Source: Lachnospiraceae bacterium (GTDB lineage Bacteria; Bacillota; Clostridia; Lachnospirales; Lachnospiraceae). Taken from it: a DNA stretch of 64,000 nt. The notes beneath the pieces are model-generated. The model was not told the DNA's origin. It was given only the letters and a program-made list of their open reading frames with translations, and made no database searches. The stretch's first letter is position 1, and each line of letters starts with the position of its first letter. Below, in pieces: positions 46,212 to 54,583 of the stretch. A program made the translations under genes and the position numbers. The DNA lies in contig JAFRSH010000046.1 in assembly GCA_017427685.1 (NCBI GenBank), forward strand, positions 1 to 64,000, read 5' to 3'.

Positions 46212-47348
46212 TTATTTCTTCTTAACCGTGACCGTACAGGTCTGAGACTTGGTGTTGCCGGCTACGTCCGTGATCGTGCACGTGATCTTCGCGGTTCCCT
46301 TCTTCTTGGCCTTTACAACACCCTTCTCAACGGTAGCGACCTTTGAGTTCGAGCTCTTCCACGAGATCGATCTGGGGATCGCATCGACAGGATCAAGCTC
46401 GGGAGTGAGGGTTGCCTTCGAAGTGCTGCCCTTTGTGGTGAGGGTGAGCTTCGACTTTGAAAGCGAGAAGCCCTTAAGCTCCTTGTAAGGAGCAACCGAA
46501 ACGGAGTAGATCGCCTGATTGTAGAAGAATCCACCCGGAGCGGAGGAATTCATGCCGCTGATCCTGAGGTAATAGGTTCCTGCGGGAAGCATCTTTAAAA
46601 GCTTCTCCTGGGGCTCCGACAGAGAGTATGTAAACTTGAGCTCGGGCTTTGATCCGCTTCCGTCATAGAGCTCCATCGTGATACTTGCGTAGGGATTGTC
46701 GATAACTTCTCCGCAGAGGAAGAAGCCTTCGCTCTTGGTGGTGAAGACGAACCAATCGGAGTCGTCATCATCAAGGCCGTAATCCTTTAACTTGCCGAGG
46801 AAACAGTAATTCTTCTCGCCGTCAAGCGCGAGCTTCTGTGCCTTCTTGTATGTGTTGTTGTCTTCCTTGTCGGAAAGATTGAAGTAATCAACTGCGGTAC
46901 CAAGCTTAATGGTTCCCGTTGTGGATGTGGTTCCGGCTCCGCTTATGGAAAGATAATGCTTTCCCTTCTTAAGAACGCTGAAATACCACTTCTCTGCAAT
47001 CTTGCCACTCTCGTCCGGGTACACTTCCGATCTGTAGATAGGAGAATTCGACTCCGAATCGTAGTAGAATGTGAAGATCAGTCTGTCCGAAACGCTTCCG
47101 ATCGAAACATCAAGACTCAGTTCGGCATCATTCTTCGGAACTTCTATCTCGTAGATGACCGTGTTCTTCTCTTTTGTAAGCTTGACCGAACTGTCTTCCT
47201 TGCCTGCCTTAACGGATTTCTTAACCACGTTGTCCGCTGCCTGCGCTGCGTCGGGTACAAGCATCACGATCGCTGCGATCGCAAATGCGGCTACCGCGAG
47301 TAACCTGAACAATCCTCTTAAGGCTTCCCTTGTTGCTTTGTTTTTCAT
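46212..47348 (-). CDS. Secreted protein with C-terminal Big_2 Ig-like domain
   Basis: A 378-residue exported protein: signal peptide (LFRLLAVAAFAIAAIVMLVPDAAQAA), then two beta-sandwich units resembling bacterial pre-peptidase C-terminal domains (KKGKHYLSISGAGTTSTTGTIKL and LKMLPAGTYYLRISGMNSS), and from about residue 290 a Big_2-type Ig repeat (FSLSKSKLTLTTKGSTSKATLTPELDP, WKSSNSKVATVEKGVVKAKKKGTAKITCTI). No enzyme or anchor is seen. ATG 47348 follows AAAAAGGGAGATACAAAAT. Confidence 0.85.
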   Translation of the reverse strand: MKNKATREALRGLFRLLAVAAFAIAAIVMLVPDAAQAADNVVKKSVKAGKEDSSVKLTKEKNTVIYEIEVPKNDAELSLDVSIGSVSDRLIFTFYYDSESNSPIYRSEVYPDESGKIAEKWYFSVLKKGKHYLSISGAGTTSTTGTIKLGTAVDYFNLSDKEDNNTYKKAQKLALDGEKNYCFLGKLKDYGLDDDDSDWFVFTTKSEGFFLCGEVIDNPYASITMELYDGSGSKPELKFTYSLSEPQEKLLKMLPAGTYYLRISGMNSSAPGGFFYNQAIYSVSVAPYKELKGFSLSKSKLTLTTKGSTSKATLTPELDPVDAIPRSISWKSSNSKVATVEKGVVKAKKKGTAKITCTITDVAGNTKSQTCTVTVKKK

Positions 47349-47442
47349 ATTTTGTATCTCCCTTTTTTGTATTTTAAACCCTTTTTATGTCTCTTGGCGG
47401 CTTGAGGAACTGCTCAAACCACGTATCATTATTACACAAATG

Positions 47443-47471
47443 TTGAATTTTTTTCAACTATTGTATATAAT
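47443..47471 (+). promoter_or_regulatory. Sigma-A promoter of the 47568 gene
   Basis: TTGAAT, 17-base spacer, TATAAT. A GTTGAA-N5-TTCAAC inverted repeat (47442-47458) overlaps the -35 box. Confidence 0.75.
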
Positions 47472-47567
47472 CTTTCTTGTCCGAGGTCACTGTGCAGCAT
47501 TAAGTTTTGGGGCTGTTATGCCGAAAACCTCTGTGTACATTTTGACCGGGATCATAGAGAGGTTTAC

Positions 47568-47906
47568 ATGAGCGCATTTATTGACATCAAGTCTGTCACA
47601 GGCAGTGATTACAGAGCAGTTAAACAGGATCTGAAATTCCGCACCGGGAAGTTCCTCTGGCGTGTGGTTTTTAATATTGCGCTCAATCCCACAACCGTCA
47701 ACAACCAGAACCTGACAGTTTACAACTCCAGCAACCAGCCCGTCGACACCGTCATCAGCTACAACGCCGAGCTCAACTCCATCGAGATTGAGCCCAAGGA
47801 GGCGTACGCTGCGGGCGAAACCTACACTCTGAACGTTTCTACGAATGTAGAATCAAGAGGCGGCCAGCGCCTCAAGAATGCGATCAATATCGAGTTCATG
47901 GTTTGA
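47568..47906 (+). CDS. Stand-alone Big_5-like Ig domain protein
   Basis: A 112-residue protein consisting of little more than one SbsA-type Ig-like domain: LWRVVFNIALNPTTVNNQNLTVYNSSNQPVDTVISYNAELNSIEIEPKEAYAAGETYTLNV. It has no signal peptide or membrane segment, which is odd because such domains normally decorate surface proteins. It has its own promoter and terminator. ATG 47568 follows GAGAGGTTTAC. Confidence 0.75.
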   Translation: MSAFIDIKSVTGSDYRAVKQDLKFRTGKFLWRVVFNIALNPTTVNNQNLTVYNSSNQPVDTVISYNAELNSIEIEPKEAYAAGETYTLNVSTNVESRGGQRLKNAINIEFMV

Positions 47907-47911
47907 TCTGT

Positions 47912-47939
47912 AAAGCCCGGGGTTCCCGGGTTTTTTATT
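47912..47939 (+). terminator. Terminator of the Big_5 gene
   Basis: AAGCCCGGG/CCCGGGTTT stem with a three-base loop, followed by TTTTTTATTTT. It overlaps the end of the convergent 47935 gene and could also serve it. Confidence 0.85.
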
Positions 47940-50076
47940 TTACGGATTCTACATCTTCAAGCACGATCGCGGTCTCTCCGCTGATCCTTCTTCCGTCCGC
48001 AGTAGCGGCAAGGTAGTCCTGCGTCGCCCTCTTGTCAGCCACATCGATCACAGCGTTTATGAATCTGCGAGCCTCGGCATACCTGCCTGCCGGATCTGCT
48101 TTTATCGCCTTGACTCTCGCAAGGATCGCTTCCTCGACCGTCCCGGTAACCGAGTATCCGCCCTTCATGATCGTGTATTTGACCATGTTTACGGTATCGG
48201 CCTCATCGATCACGGGCACGTGTATCCTCACGGGGAGTATCGAGTTGAGTTCTCTCCTGTCGCGAAGCAACTGTGTCATGGCGCTTCTGTTGTCGGCAAG
48301 GATCAGGCCGAGCCTTCTGCCGTACTTATCGCAGATCTTCAGAATGCTCTCTACCGAAGCCTCGCTGAGAGCGCCGGCTCCTTCGATCACAAGACATCTG
48401 CCCACGAGCTTGCCCACCTTGGTCTCAAGGTCCATCCTGTTGATCTTGTCGGCGGGCGCGAGCGCACATGATGCCTCCTTGATCAGACCGCTCTTGCTCT
48501 CGATCTTCGCTAACCCCTTTATGATCTCGATCATGTCTGTTCTGTCGGCACCGGTTACCGCGATGCCTGCATTGATAACCTGCGTATTGAGGATAAGCTC
48601 AAGCGCCTTGATGATCTGAACGCGGATATCGTTGATGTACGCCAGATATCCGAACTGATCGTCAAGCGAGCAACCGTTCTTCTCGAGGAATGCTGCGAGA
48701 CGGCTTCCGGCGGGAATCTTTGTAAGGCCCTCTTCCGTAAACGCATATGTGACCGCCTTTTCCTTTTCCGGCTCTTCTTCCGCCCGGTCTTCCGCTTGGG
48801 GTGTTTCTGCCACATCCTGCGTTTCGGTCACGGATGCCTGTGCCTTCTCACCTGCGGATTCTGTCTCATTTACGGATTCCTGTACCTGGTCGGCAGTTTC
48901 TTTGATCGTTTCGGTTTCCTGCTCCTGAGTATCCTCGTAATCGTCTTCCTCAGTCTCCGAAACCTGTCCCGGATTCTCCTCTGCTTCTTGTGCATCAGTC
49001 TCATCTGTCTCTTCTGCAGCCGCCTCGGCACTGATTGAGATCACCTCAGGCTCTCCCTCGTCCTCATCTTCAAGGACCATGTCTTCTTCTATTATCTCGC
49101 CGGGCTGTTCGATACCTTCTTCACGAAGGAGCTGCATGAGAAGCAGGTCGTCCTTGTCAAGCTTACTCTCGGGTTTCTTAACTTCGACCGGAGCTTCCTG
49201 CGCCACTGCTTCTTTGACTTCTTCCTGTGCACCATCGGTTACCGCTTCCTCAACTTCTTCCGCGATCATCTCCTGCTCTCCGCCGTCTGTTACCTCAACG
49301 ACTTCTTCCTGCGCACCGTCGGCAGCTTCTTCGCCTTCATCCGCAGACCCGTCCGAAGTGAGCTCCGTCACGTCGGGATCAACGGCGTCATGCTTCGCAA
49401 ACGCCTCCTCCACTGCGCGGGCGTTCTCTTCGGCAAGCTCTTCTTTTCTGACCTTTTCCTCGGCTTCCTTGGCTGCACGTTCTTTCTCTCTCGCTTCGCG
49501 CGCGCCTTCCTTCTCGTAGTAGTCCCTGAGCGCCTTGGCACGCTCAACGTACTCGCCCTCACCGAAGAACACGATCAGGTCGTCACATTCAGCCATGCAC
49601 TTTTCTACTTCGCCGGCTTTGTGATAAAGCTTGGCAAGCTCATAAGCCCAGGCTTCGATATATTCCTTCTTTTTGAGTTTCTCAAGTGTGGGGATAAGGT
49701 CCTGAACAGGTTTCCCTTCAAGCTTGTCGATGTTGTATCTGAAGATAAGTCCGTAGAAATCGTTCCTGTCGATCTTCTGATACTCGCGCAGATACTTCTC
49801 CGCCTCGCCCGGGCGCTTGAGTCTGAGCGCAAGATTGATAAGCTGCATGACGGTGTTGCGGTTCGCAACTCTGTCATAAAGCTCGAGATAGCACTCGCGT
49901 GCCTTAAGAAGCATCCCTTTCTTCAAAAAGAGTGCTGCGATGCCTCCGAGATCCTCTATGTTTTTAACCTTCTTGAAGTCAACCGTTTCGGCAAGCTCGA
50001 TCGCCTTCTCGTCCTGCCCCTTGGCGATCAGATCCTTGATCTGTCCCAGTTTTACGATAAACTTGTACTTCTCCAT
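47935..50076 (-). CDS. TPR protein with a degenerate AAA+ C-terminal domain
   Basis: A 713-residue cytoplasmic protein in three parts: N-terminal helical repeats of TPR type (about 1-190: LFLKKGMLLKARECYLELYDRVAN, AWAYELAKLYHKAGEVEKCMAECD); an acidic, low-complexity Glu/Ala/Thr middle (about 200-440); and a C-terminal AAA+-like fold. In the last, INAGIAVTGADRTDMIEIIKGLA sits where Walker A should be but without GxxGxGK[T/S], and CLVIEGAGALSEASVESIL sits at Walker B without the DE pair. RLGLILADNRSAMTQLL looks like sensor 1. It therefore looks like a pseudo-ATPase. Last gene of the operon with the ABC ATPase and CNBD protein. Confidence 0.7.
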   Translation of the reverse strand: MEKYKFIVKLGQIKDLIAKGQDEKAIELAETVDFKKVKNIEDLGGIAALFLKKGMLLKARECYLELYDRVANRNTVMQLINLALRLKRPGEAEKYLREYQKIDRNDFYGLIFRYNIDKLEGKPVQDLIPTLEKLKKKEYIEAWAYELAKLYHKAGEVEKCMAECDDLIVFFGEGEYVERAKALRDYYEKEGAREAREKERAAKEAEEKVRKEELAEENARAVEEAFAKHDAVDPDVTELTSDGSADEGEEAADGAQEEVVEVTDGGEQEMIAEEVEEAVTDGAQEEVKEAVAQEAPVEVKKPESKLDKDDLLLMQLLREEGIEQPGEIIEEDMVLEDEDEGEPEVISISAEAAAEETDETDAQEAEENPGQVSETEEDDYEDTQEQETETIKETADQVQESVNETESAGEKAQASVTETQDVAETPQAEDRAEEEPEKEKAVTYAFTEEGLTKIPAGSRLAAFLEKNGCSLDDQFGYLAYINDIRVQIIKALELILNTQVINAGIAVTGADRTDMIEIIKGLAKIESKSGLIKEASCALAPADKINRMDLETKVGKLVGRCLVIEGAGALSEASVESILKICDKYGRRLGLILADNRSAMTQLLRDRRELNSILPVRIHVPVIDEADTVNMVKYTIMKGGYSVTGTVEEAILARVKAIKADPAGRYAEARRFINAVIDVADKRATQDYLAATADGRRISGETAIVLEDVESVK

Positions 50077-50131
50077 GCCTTATCCCCTTGTTCCTAATCT
50101 CAAAGCTTTGATCTCCCGAAAGCTACGGTTC

Positions 50132-50845
50132 TTACTTTTCGGAAGCGAATCTGTCGTACAGCTCTCCGATCGATCCTCCCTCGAGAAGCTCCTCTTTCTT
50201 CCCGAATGCCACGACCTTGCCCTCATTCATGATGCATATATGCGTCGCGAGCTCTCTGATCTCCTCCAGATAATGTCCGACGTAGATAACAGCTTTGCCC
50301 TTGTCGCGAAGCCCCGCAATCGCGCTTTGTACCAACCTTCCGGAGTCGATATCGATCCCCGCCGTCGGTTCGTCGAGTACGATGATCTCGGGATCGTGGA
50401 GGAGCGCAACGCCAATATTAAGGCGTCTCTTCATTCCTCCCGAATAGTTACCGACCTTCTTGCGGAGCATCTCCTCGTCGAAGTTGATGTCCTTGCAGAC
50501 CTCTTTGATCCTTTCCTTCAGGCGCTCCCCGGTCACACCGCAGCTCTTGCCCCAGAACTTCATGTTGTCGAGGCCCGAAAGCTTCTCGTAGAGGGCGATG
50601 TCCTGCGGTACAAAACCGAGCTTCGAGCGGATCGCAGCGGGATGCGTGGCGATATTCGTCCCGTCCCAAAGTATCTCACCGCTGTCGGGTTTGATGAGAG
50701 TGGCGATCATGGACATAAGCGTTGATTTACCCGCTCCGTTCCGTCCGATCACACCGAGCAGCTGTCCGCCCTCCACGCAGAACGATACTCCGTCCACGGC
50801 GGCGCGCCCTTTATAGCTCTTTTTAACGTCTTTTATCTCAAGCAT
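50132..50845 (-). CDS. ABC transporter ATP-binding protein, orphan
   Basis: A 237-residue ABC ATPase of the ABC-2/DrrA-like family. All motifs are intact: Walker A GRNGAGKST, Q-loop FVPQDIALYEKLSG, signature NYSGGMKRRLN, Walker B IIVLDEPTAGID, and switch His in VIYVGHYLEE. No permease gene is adjacent; instead it lies between a cyclic nucleotide-binding domain protein (11 bases upstream) and the TPR/pseudo-AAA protein (55 bases downstream). It may serve a permease elsewhere or have a non-transport role. ATG follows AAGGGATAAAC. Confidence 0.92.
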   Translation of the reverse strand: MLEIKDVKKSYKGRAAVDGVSFCVEGGQLLGVIGRNGAGKSTLMSMIATLIKPDSGEILWDGTNIATHPAAIRSKLGFVPQDIALYEKLSGLDNMKFWGKSCGVTGERLKERIKEVCKDINFDEEMLRKKVGNYSGGMKRRLNIGVALLHDPEIIVLDEPTAGIDIDSGRLVQSAIAGLRDKGKAVIYVGHYLEEIRELATHICIMNEGKVVAFGKKEELLEGGSIGELYDRFASEK

Positions 50846-50856
50846 GTGTTTATCCC

Positions 50857-53169
50857 TTACTTATCCCTGTAGAACTCCATGGTCTCCGCCAGTTCCTCCG
50901 GAAGCGAGCCCGTGCGGTTTTCGATCGCCTTGTAACGAAGCTCGAGCTCGTGGATCTTCTTGTTCCTCTCGCGCTCGAACCTGGCGAAGGCCTCGTCGTA
51001 AAGCGGCTGCTTCTCAACCTGGGTTCGTGTGCTCATCGGGAACGGGCAGTACGTGGCGAGGATCTCGCGCGCTACTTTGTTGAGCTTAACCGCACCGGAA
51101 GCCTCGGATTTGATCCAGATCTCGTAGTCGAGCGTGAAGATCTCGCGGAGGTTGTTGCGCCCGCGCTGGATCTGAAGCTTGACCTTCTCTTTCCTCTCCT
51201 CGGAAAGCTCCCTGTTCTTCTTGAAGAACTGAATGTAGTCGGCGTACTCTGATGTGAGCGAATGAACCTGGATGTTGTTCCACGAAGGTCCCTGGATGGT
51301 CTTGCAAAGCGCCCACCTGAACTGTCCGAAAGCCTTTACGAGCATGTCTTTCAGCGACGTATATGTGATAGCCGGGAGGAAGAACCTCCCCTCGGAATCT
51401 CTCTTTCTGCCGGTGATCTCCTGCCACATGATGCAGTTGCGTCCGACGGTCGGGAACAGGATAAATACGGGGAATACCTGCTTCATCCTGTATTCCTTCT
51501 CGATCCCGCGCTCCTTGTCCACAAAGAGCGCTTCTCTGTGGAATACGGAGTAGTCGATGCCGAGGAGTTCTTTGACTGCATCGTTGATCTTGTGAGCGTT
51601 ACAGTACGCCTCGTCGATCGTTGAAAGCATCATCCCGGAGTGAAGTACGGGAACAAACGTGGTGAGCGAACCGTTAACGACTCTGACACCGTGGAAGAGG
51701 ACTTCTCTGATCTCGTAATGGAGCTTCTTTCCTCCGTCACTCATCGCGGTCTTGATCTCGGCATCGTTCATCTTTCCCTGCTTCTTCAGATCACGCAGAA
51801 CTTCGGCATAGTCGAGACCCATGTCGTTACGCGAGGGTTCTTCTTCACCGTCGTGGATACGGGTGAGCCACTCTCTGATCGTGTAAACGGCGCAGGGTCC
51901 TTCAGATTTCACCCTGTTGATCGAAACGAGTGATGCAAGCTCTTCCTCGGAAAGAAGCTTCTCATCGAGGAAACCGAATTCAAGGAAAAGATCTACAGGA
52001 AGCGGAGTCTTGTCCTTCTTGAACGAAGCAAGAAGGGTCTTCTCATAAAGTGAGTAGACCTTGTCGGCCAGGTTACGACGGAGCTTTCTCATGTCGTCGT
52101 CGGTACTGTCACGATCCTCTGCATTTATGAATGTGTCGAGCATCTCCCTGAGAGCCGACTTGTCCTCGCCGTCATATCCGGCGAACGAAGTAACAGTTTC
52201 AAACGTTCCTTTAAGCTCGGCCACTGCCTTCGCAACATCGTGCGACTGCATCTTAACATCGGCATCTCCCGCTGCCGAGCTCGAGAAATCCTTTCCTGTC
52301 TTGTATTCTGCGACAAGTCCCGAAAGACGGCTTCCGTCAAACATGTGCTCCGAAAGGACCTCATCATCGAAGGAACGTGCCGTTTCCTCACATATCGAAG
52401 CGAGCGAATCAAGGAGCATGACCGCATCGTCGGCGCTCTTGCCTTTCTTGCGGAGGGTCGATGCCGCACCCAAAAGTCCCTGCGCGAGTCCGTTACCTGC
52501 CTCGATACGATCAAGTATCGCGAAGCAGTAGTCGGACAGCTCCGAAAGCAGGTCGCACAGAACCACCTCAGTGCCTATAAGCTCAAGAAGAACTTCAAGC
52601 GTCAGCAGATCGCTTCCGCAGAAGAAGGCCTTGATCCCCTCGTACGGGATCTTGGCATATTCAAGGAGAACCTCCATCCTGTTCTCGTAAAGCTCTGCTT
52701 CGGGCTCGAACTCCTCGAGTGTCATGAGTCCCGGAACCGCGGCAACCTTCATGCCGCCTCCGAGGGAGGTGTAACCCGAGTAAGCACGCGAAACCGTATC
52801 ATGAAGCTTCGAAGCCAGAACGCGGATCTTGTCGTATCTTTTGTATAATTCCTGAATAAATCGGGAATGAGAGAACACGGTAACGCCGCAATAATCCTTG
52901 TTCGAGCCGAGGACCGACCGAAGCGCGGATCCGTCCTGCGCGGAGAATGCGTAGGCCGTGACATCTTCAACCGCTTCGCAGGAGTACTTGACTCCGTCTG
53001 CCGCACCGGGCAGCTCTCCGAGAAGCGCTCCCACTCCGAGTACCAGACTGAAACCGTTGTTGCTGACACGTACTTTGCCTTTGAGAACTAGACAAAAGAT
53101 ACCGGCCGGATCTGCCTCGTTAAAGAGCATCTCTCCCGGCGAAAATTTGTTGGTCTGGTTGAGCTTCAT
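50857..53169 (-). CDS. Large cyclic nucleotide-binding-domain protein
   Basis: A 770-residue cytoplasmic protein. Residues about 1-115 form a cNMP-binding domain: FSPGEMLFNEADPAGIFCLVLKGKVRVSNNGF, LGVGALLGELPGAADGVKYSCEAVEDVTAYAF. The phosphate-binding cassette has GELPGA, not the RTA arginine, so nucleotide binding is uncertain. The remaining 650 residues, mostly helical with no recognised domain, include DIQF-type charged stretches and a C-terminal coiled coil (QPLYDEAFARFERERNKKIHELELRYKAIEN). First gene of the operon with its own promoter; no HTH follows the CNBD, so it is not a Crp-type regulator. Confidence 0.75.
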   Translation of the reverse strand: MKLNQTNKFSPGEMLFNEADPAGIFCLVLKGKVRVSNNGFSLVLGVGALLGELPGAADGVKYSCEAVEDVTAYAFSAQDGSALRSVLGSNKDYCGVTVFSHSRFIQELYKRYDKIRVLASKLHDTVSRAYSGYTSLGGGMKVAAVPGLMTLEEFEPEAELYENRMEVLLEYAKIPYEGIKAFFCGSDLLTLEVLLELIGTEVVLCDLLSELSDYCFAILDRIEAGNGLAQGLLGAASTLRKKGKSADDAVMLLDSLASICEETARSFDDEVLSEHMFDGSRLSGLVAEYKTGKDFSSSAAGDADVKMQSHDVAKAVAELKGTFETVTSFAGYDGEDKSALREMLDTFINAEDRDSTDDDMRKLRRNLADKVYSLYEKTLLASFKKDKTPLPVDLFLEFGFLDEKLLSEEELASLVSINRVKSEGPCAVYTIREWLTRIHDGEEEPSRNDMGLDYAEVLRDLKKQGKMNDAEIKTAMSDGGKKLHYEIREVLFHGVRVVNGSLTTFVPVLHSGMMLSTIDEAYCNAHKINDAVKELLGIDYSVFHREALFVDKERGIEKEYRMKQVFPVFILFPTVGRNCIMWQEITGRKRDSEGRFFLPAITYTSLKDMLVKAFGQFRWALCKTIQGPSWNNIQVHSLTSEYADYIQFFKKNRELSEERKEKVKLQIQRGRNNLREIFTLDYEIWIKSEASGAVKLNKVAREILATYCPFPMSTRTQVEKQPLYDEAFARFERERNKKIHELELRYKAIENRTGSLPEELAETMEFYRDK

Positions 53170-53238
53170 TTTCGTAACCCCTTATGCGCGTTTTCCATGT
53201 TGTTGATCATTAAATGTCAGATTTCAGATACAGAGTTT

Positions 53239-53267
53239 ATTATACCTCAAAATGCGCAAAAAAACAA
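53239..53267 (-). promoter_or_regulatory. Promoter of the CNBD-ABC-TPR operon
   Basis: TTGTTT (53267-53262), 17-base spacer, perfect TATAAT (53244-53239) on the minus strand, 70 bases upstream of the CNBD start. Confidence 0.65.
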
Positions 53268-53329
53268 AAAAAACAGGCATTCCGTCATAATAAAACAGAA
53301 ATGCCTGATCGTTGCAGTTTTTTACTCGC

Positions 53330-53359
53330 TTGACACTTCGCCCATGCGTAATGTATACT
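53330..53359 (+). promoter_or_regulatory. Promoter of the SRP RNA
   Basis: TTGACA, 18-base spacer, TATACT, ending about 7 bases before the RNA start. Confidence 0.85.
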
Positions 53360-53365
53360 TTCCCT

Positions 53366-53634
53366 TGTCGCGCAGCCGGGGAGTTAGCGGTGCCCTGAAC
53401 CTGCAATCCGCTACAGCAGGGGTGATGTCCGGCCTCGGGTCGCCTGTCGGCAGGCCGCCCTCCATAAGTGATGTTGACGATCGGGTCTCGCGCAATGAGA
53501 GCCTGCGAACCGTGTCAGGGTAGGAATACAGCAGCACTAAACAGTGTCTTTTATGTGCCGTGAGGTTGCCTGATCCGAGTTAACTGTGGGGGTAACGCTG
53601 TCCTCAGCTTCACAAAGCCGGATGCGCGATTTTT
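53366..53634 (+). ncRNA. ffs: Signal recognition particle RNA, large bacterial type
   Basis: RNA core of the signal recognition particle. It has the Alu-domain start GCCGGGGAGTTAGCGGTGCC and the domain-IV hairpin in which GGAA caps GTA/TAC, with the symmetric-loop sequence AGCAGCACTAA shared by all SRP RNAs and the following GTGCCGTGAGGTTGCCTGA. The 5' end TCGCGC pairs with GCGCGA at 53624-53629, closing the long rod; TTTTT follows as the terminator tail. The size of about 265 bases is the Firmicutes form with an Alu domain. The ends are estimated to within a few bases. Confidence 0.93.
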
Positions 53635-53650
53635 GTATGATAATTTGAAA

Positions 53651-53677
53651 AGCCATACAGAGCTGCTCTGTATGGCT
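53651..53677. terminator. Terminator between SRP RNA and the GNAT gene
   Basis: Perfect 12-bp stem AGCCATACAGAG/CTCTGTATGGCT with a three-base loop; T-rich tails on both sides. It ends the convergent GNAT transcript and backs up the SRP RNA terminator. Confidence 0.85.
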
Positions 53678-53704
53678 TTCTTAAATCCAAACGTATGTAA
53701 ATAC

Positions 53705-54556
53705 TTAAAGTACCAGTGTCCTGACCGTCCATCCCGTCTTCTTACTGATGCTTTCTTTAAACAACCCGTCGAGCAGACCCTGTGCTTCCCCGGTCATACC
53801 CGTGATATGCATTTCCGTATCATCGCCGTATTTCGAAATACGGGATGCAAAAGCTTTGATCGTCGGAAGCAGAAGCGAGTACTTTTCGGGATCCGAATAA
53901 GCCCACTCTACCGTGACACCGTCTTCATCGACAGATGCGGCCATTATGGCATAGATCTTGTCATTCTCCATATAAGCAAGCGAAATGTCTTCGTTAAGCT
54001 CTCCGCTTTCCAAAAGCTCGTAAAGACAGGTGTTTCCTTTGCGGTAGAGTTCACCCGCAAAGCCCTTTAAGAGCGCTCTTTTCATCTCGGAGAAGCTCTG
54101 TATCTGAGAAGTCTGTTTTAAAGAATCGATATTCTTAAAGAGTTTTAATTGTTTTACATCTCCGAGTCGCATGGTGTATTCCTTTGCGTCTCCCTCTTCT
54201 TTGTCAAAACTGCAGTAATCAAAGAATCCCGCAACTTCTTCCGTTTGTCCGTCCTCAGGGTATTCGGCGAACAGAACGGAGATCTCGTTTTCAAGACATA
54301 TCTCCGAAAGGAAATCGATCAAAAATGTTGCAATCCCTTCTCTCCTTCTTGAGGGGTCAACATAAAGATATCTGATACGAAAGGCCTCGTCTTCCTGTTG
54401 GCCGGCAATAACACCGGTTGCAACATTATCGGCTTCTTCATCATAGGCTCCGATGGCGATAACTCCTTCTTCTGCCTTGATCTCTTTTTTGATCACAGTT
54501 GACAAAAAGGGGCTGTATGCTTCGAGATTTGTGCCATCTATTCTTGTGATTTTCAT
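53705..54556 (-). CDS. GNAT-family acetyltransferase
   Basis: A 283-residue protein with a full GNAT domain in its first half: VIAIGAYDEEADNVATGVI, RIRYLYVDPSRRREGIATFLIDFLSEIC (acetyl-CoA binding motif A) and EISVLFAEYP. The second half (about 150-283) looks like a second, divergent GNAT-like unit with SLAYMENDKIYAIMAASV. Substrate unknown. It is 27 bases downstream of the 556-residue orphan gene and probably co-transcribed with it. ATG follows GAGGAGGACTTACAAT. Confidence 0.85.
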   Translation of the reverse strand: MKITRIDGTNLEAYSPFLSTVIKKEIKAEEGVIAIGAYDEEADNVATGVIAGQQEDEAFRIRYLYVDPSRRREGIATFLIDFLSEICLENEISVLFAEYPEDGQTEEVAGFFDYCSFDKEEGDAKEYTMRLGDVKQLKLFKNIDSLKQTSQIQSFSEMKRALLKGFAGELYRKGNTCLYELLESGELNEDISLAYMENDKIYAIMAASVDEDGVTVEWAYSDPEKYSLLLPTIKAFASRISKYGDDTEMHITGMTGEAQGLLDGLFKESISKKTGWTVRTLVL

Positions 54557-54583
54557 ATTGTAAGTCCTCCTCTCTCAGTCATC

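Noticed and set aside
50132..50845. ABC ATPase as part of a drug exporter
   Set aside because: No permease or substrate-binding protein is adjacent, so a transporter role is not claimed.
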